64,000 nt of DNA from Termitomyces sp. T153. Lineage: Eukaryota; Basidiomycota; Agaricomycetes; Agaricales; Lyophyllaceae. A model generated the notes under the pieces. The model saw only the letters and a program-made list of their open reading frames with translations, was not told the origin of the DNA and did not search any database. Made by a program: the position numbers and the translations under genes. Where the stretch lies: contig JACKQL020000036.1 in NCBI GenBank assembly GCA_018296165.2, positions 434,001 to 498,000 of the forward strand, written 5' to 3'. Shown here piece by piece: positions 22,062 through 32,962 of this stretch (within the stretch, counting starts at the first letter, position 1; each line of letters opens with the position of its first letter).

Positions 22062-24700
22062 GCCTCCTGTCTATGGCGCCAAGCTCGGTAACCTTTCGTC
22101 AGAAAACGATGTAATCTCCGATATCGTTTGTGAGGGATGGGTGCTCAAGAAACGAAGAAAGAAGATGCAAGGTATGATTCAACGTGCAACATACACCTTC
22201 TATAACTTGAGTCTCGTAAAGGCTTTGCACGTCGGTATTTCACGTTGTATCAGTCCGGAATTCTTTCCTATTCCTTTGAACCCGACCAACCCGTTCGCGA
22301 CCAAGTCAATTTGCACCATGCCGCCATAGCCACAGCACCCGGTCGTAAAGACATCCATATAGATTCAAGTACCGCTACGTTCCATATCAAGTGTCTAAGT
22401 GCAGAAGATTTCAACATGTGGATGATCGCCTGCAGGTTCAGTCAATCCGTTCCTGTGGCGACGGATCCCTAGTTCATCGTTCCACAGGAAATTCATTTCT
22501 CTTGGTTTAGAGGCGCGCAGATCGGCAAGCGTGAGGTTTTCAGCGCGCCATGGTAATCCAAGCGTCAACTTCAACAAGTCCGGAACAATTGTTGAGGAAA
22601 TGGGATCTGTACGTAGATGCTGCAAGCTCTTGACCTCCCAATCACGCTTTGACTCTATCGTTTGTAGACAATAAAGTCTTTAGAAATCTCTACTCAGAAT
22701 CTGGTGCTTGAGGTTTCATCGTTATCAAAGAAAGGCCATGGCCTTGGCAAAGACAAAACCAAAGATTCGATCAAAGAATCCAGATTTAGTTTCTTCAAAC
22801 GATGTGAGATTCCAGCCCGTGAACGCGTTAGCGCGTCTAAAACATATCAATCAGCTTCAAATCAGTCGCCGCCGCATCTCTCCGAGTTCGGATTGGACAC
22901 TATAGCATTGGTTCCTGACACTCTCCCCCCGGCTTTCCACCGTCTTCAACTGGCACTGGAAACCCTGAAAACCCAACATGCGATGTTGTTGGCATCAATG
23001 CAAACGCTGACTGAAAAGAGCCAGTCCACTCAAGGATCGCCCCTTCCTGCTACAGTTGAAGAGGAAGGTTCTTCAGCCCTTTACGACCCTTCTACGCGGT
23101 TGTCAACACCAGTCTCAAGGTTGTCTAAACGCGCCTCGATCGGAACTAGCGGAAGCGGAAGTCTGCAGGAGTGGTTCGACGCCCTTGATGGCGCTGAGGA
23201 ATTCGTAATGGATGTGCCGACTCCCGAAGAGCAACCAAGTAGAATGCTTATAGACGAGAGTCGAAGTAGCCTTAATCAGGAAGACGCGTCTAGTATCGAC
23301 ACTGATATGGAGAATGTTGACAGAGAGCAGCATGGTGCCCCAATGAATGTTCCGTCTGCTCTTGAATCTCCCCAGGTGAAACGTCGAACACAACTTCCAT
23401 CACCTCCTGTTGGTGATGAAGGCAGTCTTTTTGCGATACTCAAGAAAAATGTTGGAAAGGTGAGGATTCATATCTACGTACACTGCTTTGTCTATAAATA
23501 AATGACATTTCTGCCATCCCGATCAGGACCTCTCTACGATCACATTCCCTGTCACGTTCAATGAACCTCTCACCCTCCTCCAAAGAGCAGCAGAAGAAGT
23601 AGAATACCATCATATCCTTGACGACGCCGTACGGGCGGACAGTTCGATCGACAGAATATGTTATGTTGCGGCTTTCGCTGTTTCTAGCTATACCCACACA
23701 AGACATCGAACTGGAAGGAAAGCCTTGTAAGCCCAATTTGACCTGTTCGACATTCGTTGAGACTGGAAACATTTAGTAACCCTATGCTCGGCGAGACATT
23801 TGAAGACCAGCGGATGAAATTCATCGCGGAGAAAGTCCGTCATAACCCTCTTGAAATCGCATATCATGCCGAAGGAAGGAATTGGGAGCTAAATGCCACT
23901 TCCTCTGGACGGACCAAATTCTGGGGTACGCAGGATCCATACGTTCCCGAATTATTGCCGAATTCTGTTTTTGTGTAGGCAAAAGTCTGGAGATCATCCC
24001 TCTCGGTACTACACATTTGACGATTGGAAAGGATCATTATGTATGGTTAGTCCCGTCCTATCGTTCTAAGTACATTTCTTTATCAAGCAACAAATTAAAC
24101 AAAAGGAACAAACCATCGTCGTTCATGAGGAATCTAATGGTTGGTACCAAGTATCTTGAACACACAGGCAAGCTTACAATAGAGAACACCCGTGATCAAA
24201 CACGATGTGTTCTGGACTTCAAACCGAACGGTTATTGGGGCCCCTCGAACGTAGTGACTGGAATTGTTTATGGGCCTCTAGGTGACATTGTCATGAACTT
24301 AGATGGGAAGTGGGATGATCGGATGACCCAAACGCTCGACTCTTCACATTTCCGGATACTTTGGCGTTCAACGCCATTTTCGAAGAATGCACACGAGTTT
24401 TACGGGTTTACTTCGTTTGGCATCACCTTGAATGAATTGACGGACAATCTTCTTGGGAAGATACCCCCGACGGATTCGCGCCTCCGTCCGGATGTCAGAG
24501 CTTTAGAGGAAGGAGATATAGATCGGGCGGAAGAACAAAAACTGATAGTGGAAGAGATGCAGCGGGAACGTCGCAGGCAGGGAAAAGACTATCATCCCCG
24601 ATGGTTCAGACAGAAAGGGGATGAATGGATTTACGCTGGAGGTTACTGGGAGGCACGAGATCGGGACTGGAAAGGAGAGGTCATTCAATCTTTGTGGTAA
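22062..24700 (+). CDS. Oxysterol-binding protein family member (PH domain plus ORD)
   Basis: Lipid-transfer protein moving sterols and/or phosphoinositides between membranes. The start MPPVYGAKLGNLSSENDVIS precedes a PH domain: CEGWVLKKRRKKMQG, RYFTLYQSGILSYSFEP and CLSAEDFNMWMIACR. The middle (about 22.6-23.45 kb) is Ser/Thr-rich and presumably disordered. The C-terminal lipid-binding domain has FNPMLGETFE, the variant signature EKVRHNPLEIAYHAEG, KSLEIIPLGTTHL, PSSFMRNLMVGTKYLEH and KPNGYWGPSNVVTGIVYG, and ends RDRDWKGEVIQSLW. The layout is Osh3-like, but no GOLD domain is seen at the N-terminus. The usual EQVSHHPP is altered here, so phosphoinositide binding may differ. Confidence 0.9.
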
Positions 24701-25074
24701 CCCACCATATACCTTTGCTAATTGCTACTAAGATATGCATTGTCATAAATATGGATCAGCTGCAGCTCTTTACCGTTTTGAACTCTCAGTGAATTTATAC
24801 GAGGAAATGGCCCAATCTTAGTTAACAAGCAAACCTGCAAATAAAAATTGCTGTTTATAGAATAACACGAGCCATTCGTCATCCGCACTGATTTACATAT
24901 GAACCTACAAGAGATATCGCGGGACTATTTATGAAAACCCGTCGTTTTGCCGCATTCACCATGTGGTTATCGCTTCTGCGCAAAGGGAGACTATACTTAC
25001 CGAGGATGATTCGTGTGCCTTAGTCCAGTCTTTATAGGCTCATATGAACGTTCATGGTTTTGATACGAGGTACC
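24701..25074. other. Intergenic region upstream of the beta-glucosidase
   Basis: 374 bp between two plus-strand genes. It contains AT-rich blocks, including TTTATAGG about 40 bp before the beta-glucosidase ATG, which could act as a TATA element. No other feature was seen. Confidence 0.45.
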
Positions 25075-28000
25075 ATGCAAATTCACCATCTTGGATCGCT
25101 CATATTTCTTACCACTGTTGTGGCTCAGCAGCCACTGTATACCCAGTGTGGAGGTATCAACTGGTCGGTATCTCCCAACTTGTTGCAGGTGACAGAAGTT
25201 CAGTGTGTTCTGCAGGACAGGGGCAACAACTTGTGTCAGCGGCGCAGTGTGCACAGTGTTGAATCCCTGTAAGGATAATATCACTGCTGTCTTTGACTAC
25301 GTCTGATGGCATCTAGATTATTCTCAGTGCATTCCTGCTTCTTCGTCGACTTTTAGTACTTCCTCTCAAACCTCGAGTGCAACCACGATTTCGACGAGCA
25401 CGACCAGCTCGACGCAGTCGACGACAACCTCAAGTTCTCCTACCTCATCAGGTACACCAGGTAATTAGTATTCCGTACAACAGATTTCTTTCAGTCCTGT
25501 TTATTGTCATCCAAGCGAATCTATCACCAGAGTGGGCCGCTGCATACACAAAGGTGAACCTTTTTACCGCCATAGTGATGAAAACCATAGCTAAGGATAC
25601 ACTAGGCTCGAGCCGCAGTCGCTCAACTGTCATTGACGGACAAAGTTAATCTTGCTACGGGTAACTGTACAACCAAGATCCTACTTTTATTGTTTACTTA
25701 TTATCCAAATCTCCCAGGCGTCCAGTGGCAAAAAGGTCTGTTTCTTCTGAAGGTTTCGACGGTCTAGTTGAAATTACAACACAGGGAACTGTGTTGGAAA
25801 CACTCCACCCATTGAATCCATAAATTTCCCAGGACTTTGTCTCGAGGGTACGTGTCGTCGCGTCGCCCAACCCGAGCCTTTAGATTAATGATTGTCCAAT
25901 GATACAAATTTGAACAGACGGGCCTGTTGGTGCTCGGTACGCGGATAACGTATCTGCCTTTACTGCGTAAGTGATCGAATCTTTGAATTCGAGGTCATGC
26001 AAATAATCTGCGTCGCGTTGTCAGTGGCATCAATGTAGCAGCTACCTTCAACCGTACGCTTATGGCACAACACGGAGCGGCCGTTGGTGCCGAGTTCCGA
26101 GGGAAAGGCATAAATGTCGCGCTTGCCCCTATGATGTAGGTCCAATCTCATTTCCTTGGCTGTATCTGAGTGTCTCGTAGGAATATCGTCCGTGCCCCTG
26201 CTGCTGGAAGAAACTGGGAAAGGTAAACTTTGTCTCTGTGTTGGTAGCACGTACTAATTCTGAGTCAGCTTCGGCGGTGATCCGTATCTTTCTGGAGAGG
26301 CCGCCTTTGAAGTGATAACTGGAATCCAATCGCAAGGCGTTCAAGGTATGTTCAGCCAACCTGGTCTGTATTCTTTCCCGAATGTATTGCGTCATACAGC
26401 GAGCGCAAAGCACTACGTCAATAATGAGCAAGAACATTTCCGAGACTCCAGCTCCTCCAATGTTGATGACAGGTATCTATACAGATCTTTCTTTTTTTTT
26501 GACCGAGAACTTTGATTGATGTTTGTTACTCTAGGACCGTAAGTTTTTTGCCCCTGAATTCGTCTTTCAAACTCTGTTCGATTTGTTAGCAACATGAAAT
26601 TTATGCTGCCCCTGTATGTATGTTTTTGATCTTCAACGTAAATTTGGTGACTTTTTCGTCAAGTTTTTGCGTAGCGTGCAAGCCAACGCTGCATCCGTCA
26701 TGTGTAGTTACAGTTGAGTTCATTCGATACCATTTCTAGTCCTGCACTCAATGACCAGTCTGCTTTGAAGATCAAAGTGAGCCAGAAACATTTCTATTTC
26801 CCATTCGTTATTGAAGCAGCGTCCCTAGTCAACGGCAGCTATGCTTGTGAGAACGACAAAACTTTGAACGGCATTCTAAAGGACGAATTTGGTTTCCCCG
26901 GATGTAAGCAATCAATTTCTGGCATAATTTTGTTTTGTGGCCTGAAATCATTTGGTAGATGTTGTGTCAGGTACGAAACGTCGATGTCTTGGTATCTTAT
27001 GAAAGCTGAGCATATTTCCAGATTGGTGGGCGACTGTATGATGGTTCAATATCTTTTCTGTGATAACCTCCGATGTGATGCCTTGTCCACAGCACTCAAC
27101 CTTGTCAGTCAACAATGGTCTTGATGCAAGTGTTCTGATCTTGGTTCTCATCTACATGGTTGCTGATACTATACGACAGATGACAATGCCAGGTAAACTT
27201 CATTTTTAACTTGGTCAATGTTGCTGCTATCTTCGATGTCCCTGCAGGCGATATTTCTCTGAGTTCAGGTATAGTTGGATTGGTAAAACAAGAGGTACTT
27301 AGCATTAATCAAACCACAAGGCACTACCTATTTTGGGCAGGCGTTGGTCAACGCTGTCCAATCTGGATCTGTTTCCCAGTCTCGAATCGATGTGCGGCAC
27401 AAGCTCACAATGTACACTGAGTAACGAATGCTTATTCGAACTGTTCAGGATATGGCACTCCGCATTCTAGCAGCGTGGTGCGAGAGACTGCATTTTTGTT
27501 TTTCCCTTTGCTTAAGCCACGCAGGTATCTAGTCGGGCAAGATTCAAGTTTTCCGAGCGTCAACTTCAACGCGTGGAATATCAATGCACCAGTCAATACG
27601 CATGTCGATGTTCAAGGGGATCACAAAGCGTAAGGCAAATCTTTCGTTGCTTTTATGGCTACACTAACAAATATTCATGATGATGGCCAGTATCATCCGC
27701 AACATTGGGGTAGCATCGACTGTGTTGCTGAAAAATGCCAAAAACGTTTTGCCTCTCGTTTCTCCAAAATCCATAGGGATCGTCGGTAACGGCGCAGGCT
27801 CTAGTTCCCGGGGACCGAATGGGTGCGCCACTTATGAATAGTCATTTATGAATGACCCTTGACGATAATGGATCCATCTTCTTGTAGTTATACCGATAGA
27901 TCTGGAAACGATGGTGTATTGGCTATGGGCGAGTCTAAACAGAGGAATAAAACACGCTGGGCGATCAGACTAAGTTTTTTTTAGGATGGGGCAGCGGGAC

Positions 28001-29535
28001 AGCAGATTTCCCATACTTGATCACGGTTCGTAGGTTCTCAGTATCTTGTTTATCACAAACAATTTTCATTGTTTTTCTAAGCCGCTGGATGCTATTACTG
28101 CCAAAGCCAAAGTTACTGGGACAACAATATCCTCCTCCTTGAGTGATACAGACTTGAATGCTGCTGCCAACGCAGTATTGGAAAAAGATGTTGCTATTGT
28201 CTTCATCACAGGTTCGTTGTCTGTTGTTCCTTTGTCTTCAAATCTTATATGCAAGCGATTAGCCGATTCTGGGGAAGGTTACCTTACTGTCGAAGGTTCG
28301 ATGATTTATGAATGCTTAGTGCTGCTGATCGTCGAAAAATAGGTAATGCGGGAGATCGTAATGACCTGGGCGCCTGGCATGGAGGAGTATGCAACCCATT
28401 TTGTTTTACTATGCACCGATTGACATGTATAAAACAGGATGCTCTCGTGGCCAAAGTTGCTAGCGTCAATTCTAATACCATTGTCGTCGTTAATAGCGTT
28501 GGTCCCATCATAATGGAAGCTTGGATTGATCATGTTAATGGTGGGTTTCATTCTCCCGCGCGTTTTCGACATCGTTATTTAACTCTCGTCTTACAAATGG
28601 TGCAGTGACCGCTGTGGTAAGCAGATGTCAGACTAATCAATACAGTGATATAGCACTTCATTTGGCTCTATAAAGGTCTGGAGCGGCTTACCCGGTCAAG
28701 AAGCTGGTGTGTATCTTCGGCTTGTTTCTTTATTGATGAAATAACTCACAAGTATGACAGGAAACTCTGTCACTGATATTCTTTATGGCCTTTACAATCC
28801 AAGGTATATTGTCACAACATGCACAAGGCTAAGGAGATAGTTTAGCACATTTCCAGTGGCCGGCTGCCTTATACTATTGGCAAAAGCACCTCCGACTACG
28901 CGGCTCAAGTCCTATACAGTTCTAGTGCATCGATCCTGTCTATACCATACAGCGAAGGACTGTTTGTTGACTACCGTCACTTTGACAAGAATGCCATTAC
29001 GCCACGATTTGAATTTGGGTTTGGTCTCTCTTATACGACATTCCAATATTCCAGCATGAGTATTTCGGGGTCGACCGTAGGAGGTAGCGCTCCCACGGGA
29101 TCGGCACTTGATCCTTGGTAGGAAGTTACACAGTTGCAGACGAACGTCCACTGAATAGTTTTACCACAAGGTTACATACCAAAGTAATCACCATAACATT
29201 TACCGTGCAAAATAACGGGACAGTTGCTGGACACGAAGTATGATTTCTTCTGGAGAAGCGATTGCTTAATGAATTATCTTTGTTTGGGCCAGATCCCTCA
29301 ATTGTATACTACACCTCCAGCTGTCATCCAGTCTGCACCGAAGAACCTGAAAGGTTTCGATAGCATTTATCTCGCACCTGGGCAAAGTAAGACAGCTACG
29401 ATGCAGCTTTCTCGTTATGATATTTCGTTTTGGGACGTCCTTAGCCAACGCTGGAAAGTACCTACCGGCACACATGGAATCTCGATAGGAGCAAGTAGCA
29501 GGGACATTCGGTTGACGGGATCATTCATGGTTTAA
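25075..29535 (+). CDS. Secreted beta-glucosidase, GH3 family, with N-terminal CBM1
   Basis: Extracellular enzyme cleaving beta-glucosides such as cellobiose. The leader MQIHHLGSLIFLTTVVAQ is a signal peptide. A CBM1 cellulose-binding module split by two introns follows: QQPLYTQCGGINW, TGATTCVSGAVCTVLNPYY and SQCIPA, with all four Cys. A Ser/Thr linker leads to the GH3 catalytic domain: EDGPVGARYADNVSAF, GVAPMMN-like ALAPMMNIVRAPAAGRNWE, SAKHYVNNEQEHFRDSSSSN, and FGFPGYVVSDWWATHS with the nucleophile Asp of SDW assembled across an intron. The second domain has GNDGVLAMGWGSGTADFPYL and EGNAGDRNDLGAWHGG, and a fibronectin III-like domain ends the protein. There are at least 20 introns. Splicing near 26.7 kb (VMCSY to NGSYACEND) is uncertain. 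Phanerochaete-type CBM1-GH3 enzymes have this layout. Confidence 0.9.
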
Positions 29536-29625
29536 ATATCAAGTACTGTTTATGTAATGATGATCGGCAGAGAATAAAAGATTTTGCAATCATTTGAATG
29601 GATGGAAAACTGACAGTGGTAAGCC
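29536..29625. promoter_or_regulatory. Very short tandem spacer, beta-glucosidase stop to aconitase start
   Basis: Only 90 bp lie between the stop codon of the beta-glucosidase and the ATG of the aconitase, both on the plus strand. It must hold the end of one gene and the promoter or leader of the next, unless the aconitase promoter lies inside the beta-glucosidase coding region. Confidence 0.45.
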
Positions 29626-32600
29626 GTGATGCTTCGAGGTTCACGTATCCAGCCTCGGAGAGGTTTGGACGTCATTAAGCGTGCTTTAGCCACGCACACT
29701 CCGCTGGTCGAAAAATCTTGCGCTTCAATCACTCCTCCCTACGCAAAGCTGATACAGAACCTTGAACATGTCCGAGGCATACTGAACAGGCCTTTGACGC
29801 TGTCAGAGAAGATTCTTTACAGCCATCTCGTCGACCCTCAGAAGTCACTGGCAGGAGGTGGTAAAATCAGGGGAGAAGCATACCTCCAGCTTCACCCCGA
29901 GAGAGTTGCAATGCAAGACGCCTCTGCTCAGTACGCCATTTGATATCGAAGTATTCGTTTGACTGACATTCAGAAAATAGAATGGCGCTGTGAGTTTGAC
30001 ACTCAACAAGAAGTTTCTCTACCAATCCAGTCTACTTCAGTCTTCAGTTTATGAGCGCTGGTCTTTCCCAATGCGCGGTTCCCACAAGCATTCATTGTGA
30101 CCATCTGATCCAAGCCTCAGAAGGTGCCGATGCTGATTTGAAGGTATCTACATAGCTAACGTGTACGCATCCCAACCTTATGTTTATGTGAAAGCGTTCG
30201 ATTATTTCCAATCAAGAGGTATTCGAATTCCTGGAGAGTGCTTCCCGGAAGTATGGAATAGAATTTTGGCGTCCTGGGTCTGGAATTATCCATCAGATAG
30301 TTTTGGAGAACTACGCGGCTCCCGGAATGTTAATGTCAGTTTTTCTTCGCTTTTCACTTGTCAATATAGTGTACAAAGAAAATCTTTCAGGTTGGGTACA
30401 GGTGGGGATGTCATTTGATTCTTTGTGCCATTGTGTCTGACGATATTAGATTCTCATACACCGAATGCTGGAGGTCTAGGCATGCTTGCTATCGGTGTTG
30501 GCGGTGCTGATGCTGTGGACGCGATGACCGGGACTCCTTGGGAACTTAAAGCACCGCAAGTTGTGGGTGAGTTTTGCGTGTAACCGATCATTTCTGCTCG
30601 ACCTTCAACGCCTGCCTAGGTATACATCTCACAGGTTCTCTGAATAACTGGTCTACGACGAAGGATTTAATCCTTCACTTAGCCGGTAGATTGACTGTCA
30701 GGGTGAGCTTACTGGTCTGAGTATGTGATATTAGGCTGAAGGACAATAGGGTGGAACAGGTCGCATTTTGGAATACTTCGGACCTGGTGTCTTCAATCAG
30801 TCTTGCACGGGTATGTTACATACATTTTTATCATGTCAAGGTGAATCTTTGTAATTCTGATCAGGATTGGCGACTATTGCAAATATGGGTGCCGAAGTGG
30901 GCGCAACGACCTCCACCTTCCCTTATACTCCAAAGATGAACGCTTATTTGAAAGCCACTGGCCGCGGACTCGTTGCCATTGCGGCTGACGAAGCTGCTTC
31001 TCAAGGTTTCCTTAGCCCTGATGACGGAGCCCAGTATGACGAAGTCATTGATATTGTGAGCTTGTCTAGTCTATACTTCTGTAACTTTCGGCTGATTGCA
31101 TGTAGAATCTATCGGAAATTGAACCCACTATTACTGGCCCTTTCACCCCTGATCTAGCAACACCCATTTCGAAATTCGGCTCTTTTGTTAAAGATCAAGG
31201 TTGGAAGGATGAATTCTCTGCTGGTCTGATAGGATCTTGCACAAACAGCTCGTACGAAGACATGGTAATATAGTTCAATCACTCTCAGTATACTGGTGTT
31301 CTTGACTTGGGATCCTTCTTAGACCCGCGTCGCGGACTTGGCCAGACAAGCTCAAGCTGCAGGAATACAAGCGAAGGTGACACGAGTTTATTGTGGATTT
31401 TTACAATACTTGACCAAGAGCAGGTTCCCTTTTTGTGTACCCCCGGGTCTGAGCAGATCCGCGCGACTATGGAACGGGATAACGTCACAGCATCCTTGGA
31501 GGGAGTTGGCGCAGTCGTGCTCGCAAATGCATGTGGTCCTTGCATTGGTCAGGTCTGTCCTTCTCTTTCACCAATGTCTTCTGCCTCATTATATTCGCCT
31601 GGTTCAGTGGAAGCGAGAAGATAGGAAAGACGAAGAAAATGGTAATTTGTCGCTAAACATTCACCACAAAAAATTGACGGAAACCAACAATTTAGCCATT
31701 CTCACAAGTTTCAACCGTAATTTCAAGTCTAGGAACGACGGAAATCGACTCACTATGAACTTCCTTGCTTCCCCGACCGTTGTAACTGCTATGTCATTTT
31801 CAGGCAAATTGTCGTTTAACCCTATAACCGATTCCTTAACACTTCCTTCCGGAGAGGCTTTCAAGTTTACCCCGCCTTCTGGCCAAGATCTTCCTTCAGC
31901 TGGTTTTGCTGCTGGAGAGGCATCTTACTACCCTCGGCCAAATCCACGACCACAGCCAGATGTAGAGGTTGTCATCAAACCTGATTCGCAACGTTTGGAA
32001 CTACTGGAACCGTTCCCTAGCCACTTCGGTGAAAATAATCCTAGGGGGCTGGAACTTCCTCCTCTAAAGGTATTGATGCGGGTCCGTGGCAAGTGCACAA
32101 CAGATCATATTTCGGCTGCGGTATGTAACAGATTTCACTCTCTGCCATTGTCTATATCTCGTTGCAGGGTCCATGGTTGAAATACAAGGGTCACTTGACT
32201 AATATATCGGAAAATCTCTGTAAGCTTCTCATTTCCGCACCATAGGGCGAATTTTGAGTTTGATATTGTTCTAGTGATCACGGTAGTTGTGCATGAACTC
32301 GAAAAGTGATGGTTCTGAATTAGCTTTATTAGGCCGTCAATGACGAAGGCGGAGATGTTAACAAAGCTTTCGATCGCAACATGGAAGTATCTGGAACGAT
32401 CCCTGCAATTGCTCAGAGTTTCAAAGCTCGTCAGCAGCCTTGGGCTCTGATTGTTGATGAGAACTATGGCGAGGGCAGCGCGCGGGAACACGCAGCATTG
32501 CAACCCAGGTTTTACGGTGTGTAGTGGACCTCACTTTGCATGTGCCATTAGAAGTATTGACACTCTATTTTAAGGATGTGCGCTTATCCTTGCGCGGTCA

Positions 32601-32930
32601 TTCGCTCGTATTCACGAGACAAATCTCAAAGTAAGCTTGTCGTAATTTGTCACGATAGTTCTTGCTAATGAATGGCCACAGAAACAAGGTGTTCTGCCTC
32701 TCTGGTTCGTAAACAAGGCTGATTATAGTCGCATCGGCTCTGGGGACATTATTGAGACTGTTGGTCTTGCCGACACAATTCGTAGAGTCCCAGATGCCTC
32801 CATTAAAATTAGGGTTACCAAACTCGATGGGGAAGTATTCAATATCGAAACCAACCATACAATGTCAAGTGACCAACTTAAATGGCTGGAGGCCGGTTCC
32901 GCTTTAAATTATATTCGTTCCCAGATATAG
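29626..32930 (+). CDS. aco2: Mitochondrial aconitate hydratase (aconitase, Aco2-like)
   Basis: 4Fe-4S enzyme of the mitochondrial matrix. The basic leader ([20 protein letters not shown]) looks like a targeting presequence. The domain order is normal: [109 protein letters not shown] and [11 protein letters not shown], which supply the three cluster Cys. Then come [40 protein letters not shown] and [11 protein letters not shown]. Segments such as [20 protein letters not shown] are more divergent than in the main Krebs-cycle aconitase. This suggests the fungal Aco2 paralogue, which has been linked to homocitrate dehydration in lysine synthesis. Paralogue choice is inference. About twelve introns. 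Confidence 0.88.
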
Positions 32931-32962
32931 CTACAATTCGGGTATACCATTTTCAATATGGA

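Noticed and set aside
26714..27124. 136-codon plus-strand frame within the beta-glucosidase
   Set aside because: It runs through introns of the GH3 gene. Only parts of it are exon.
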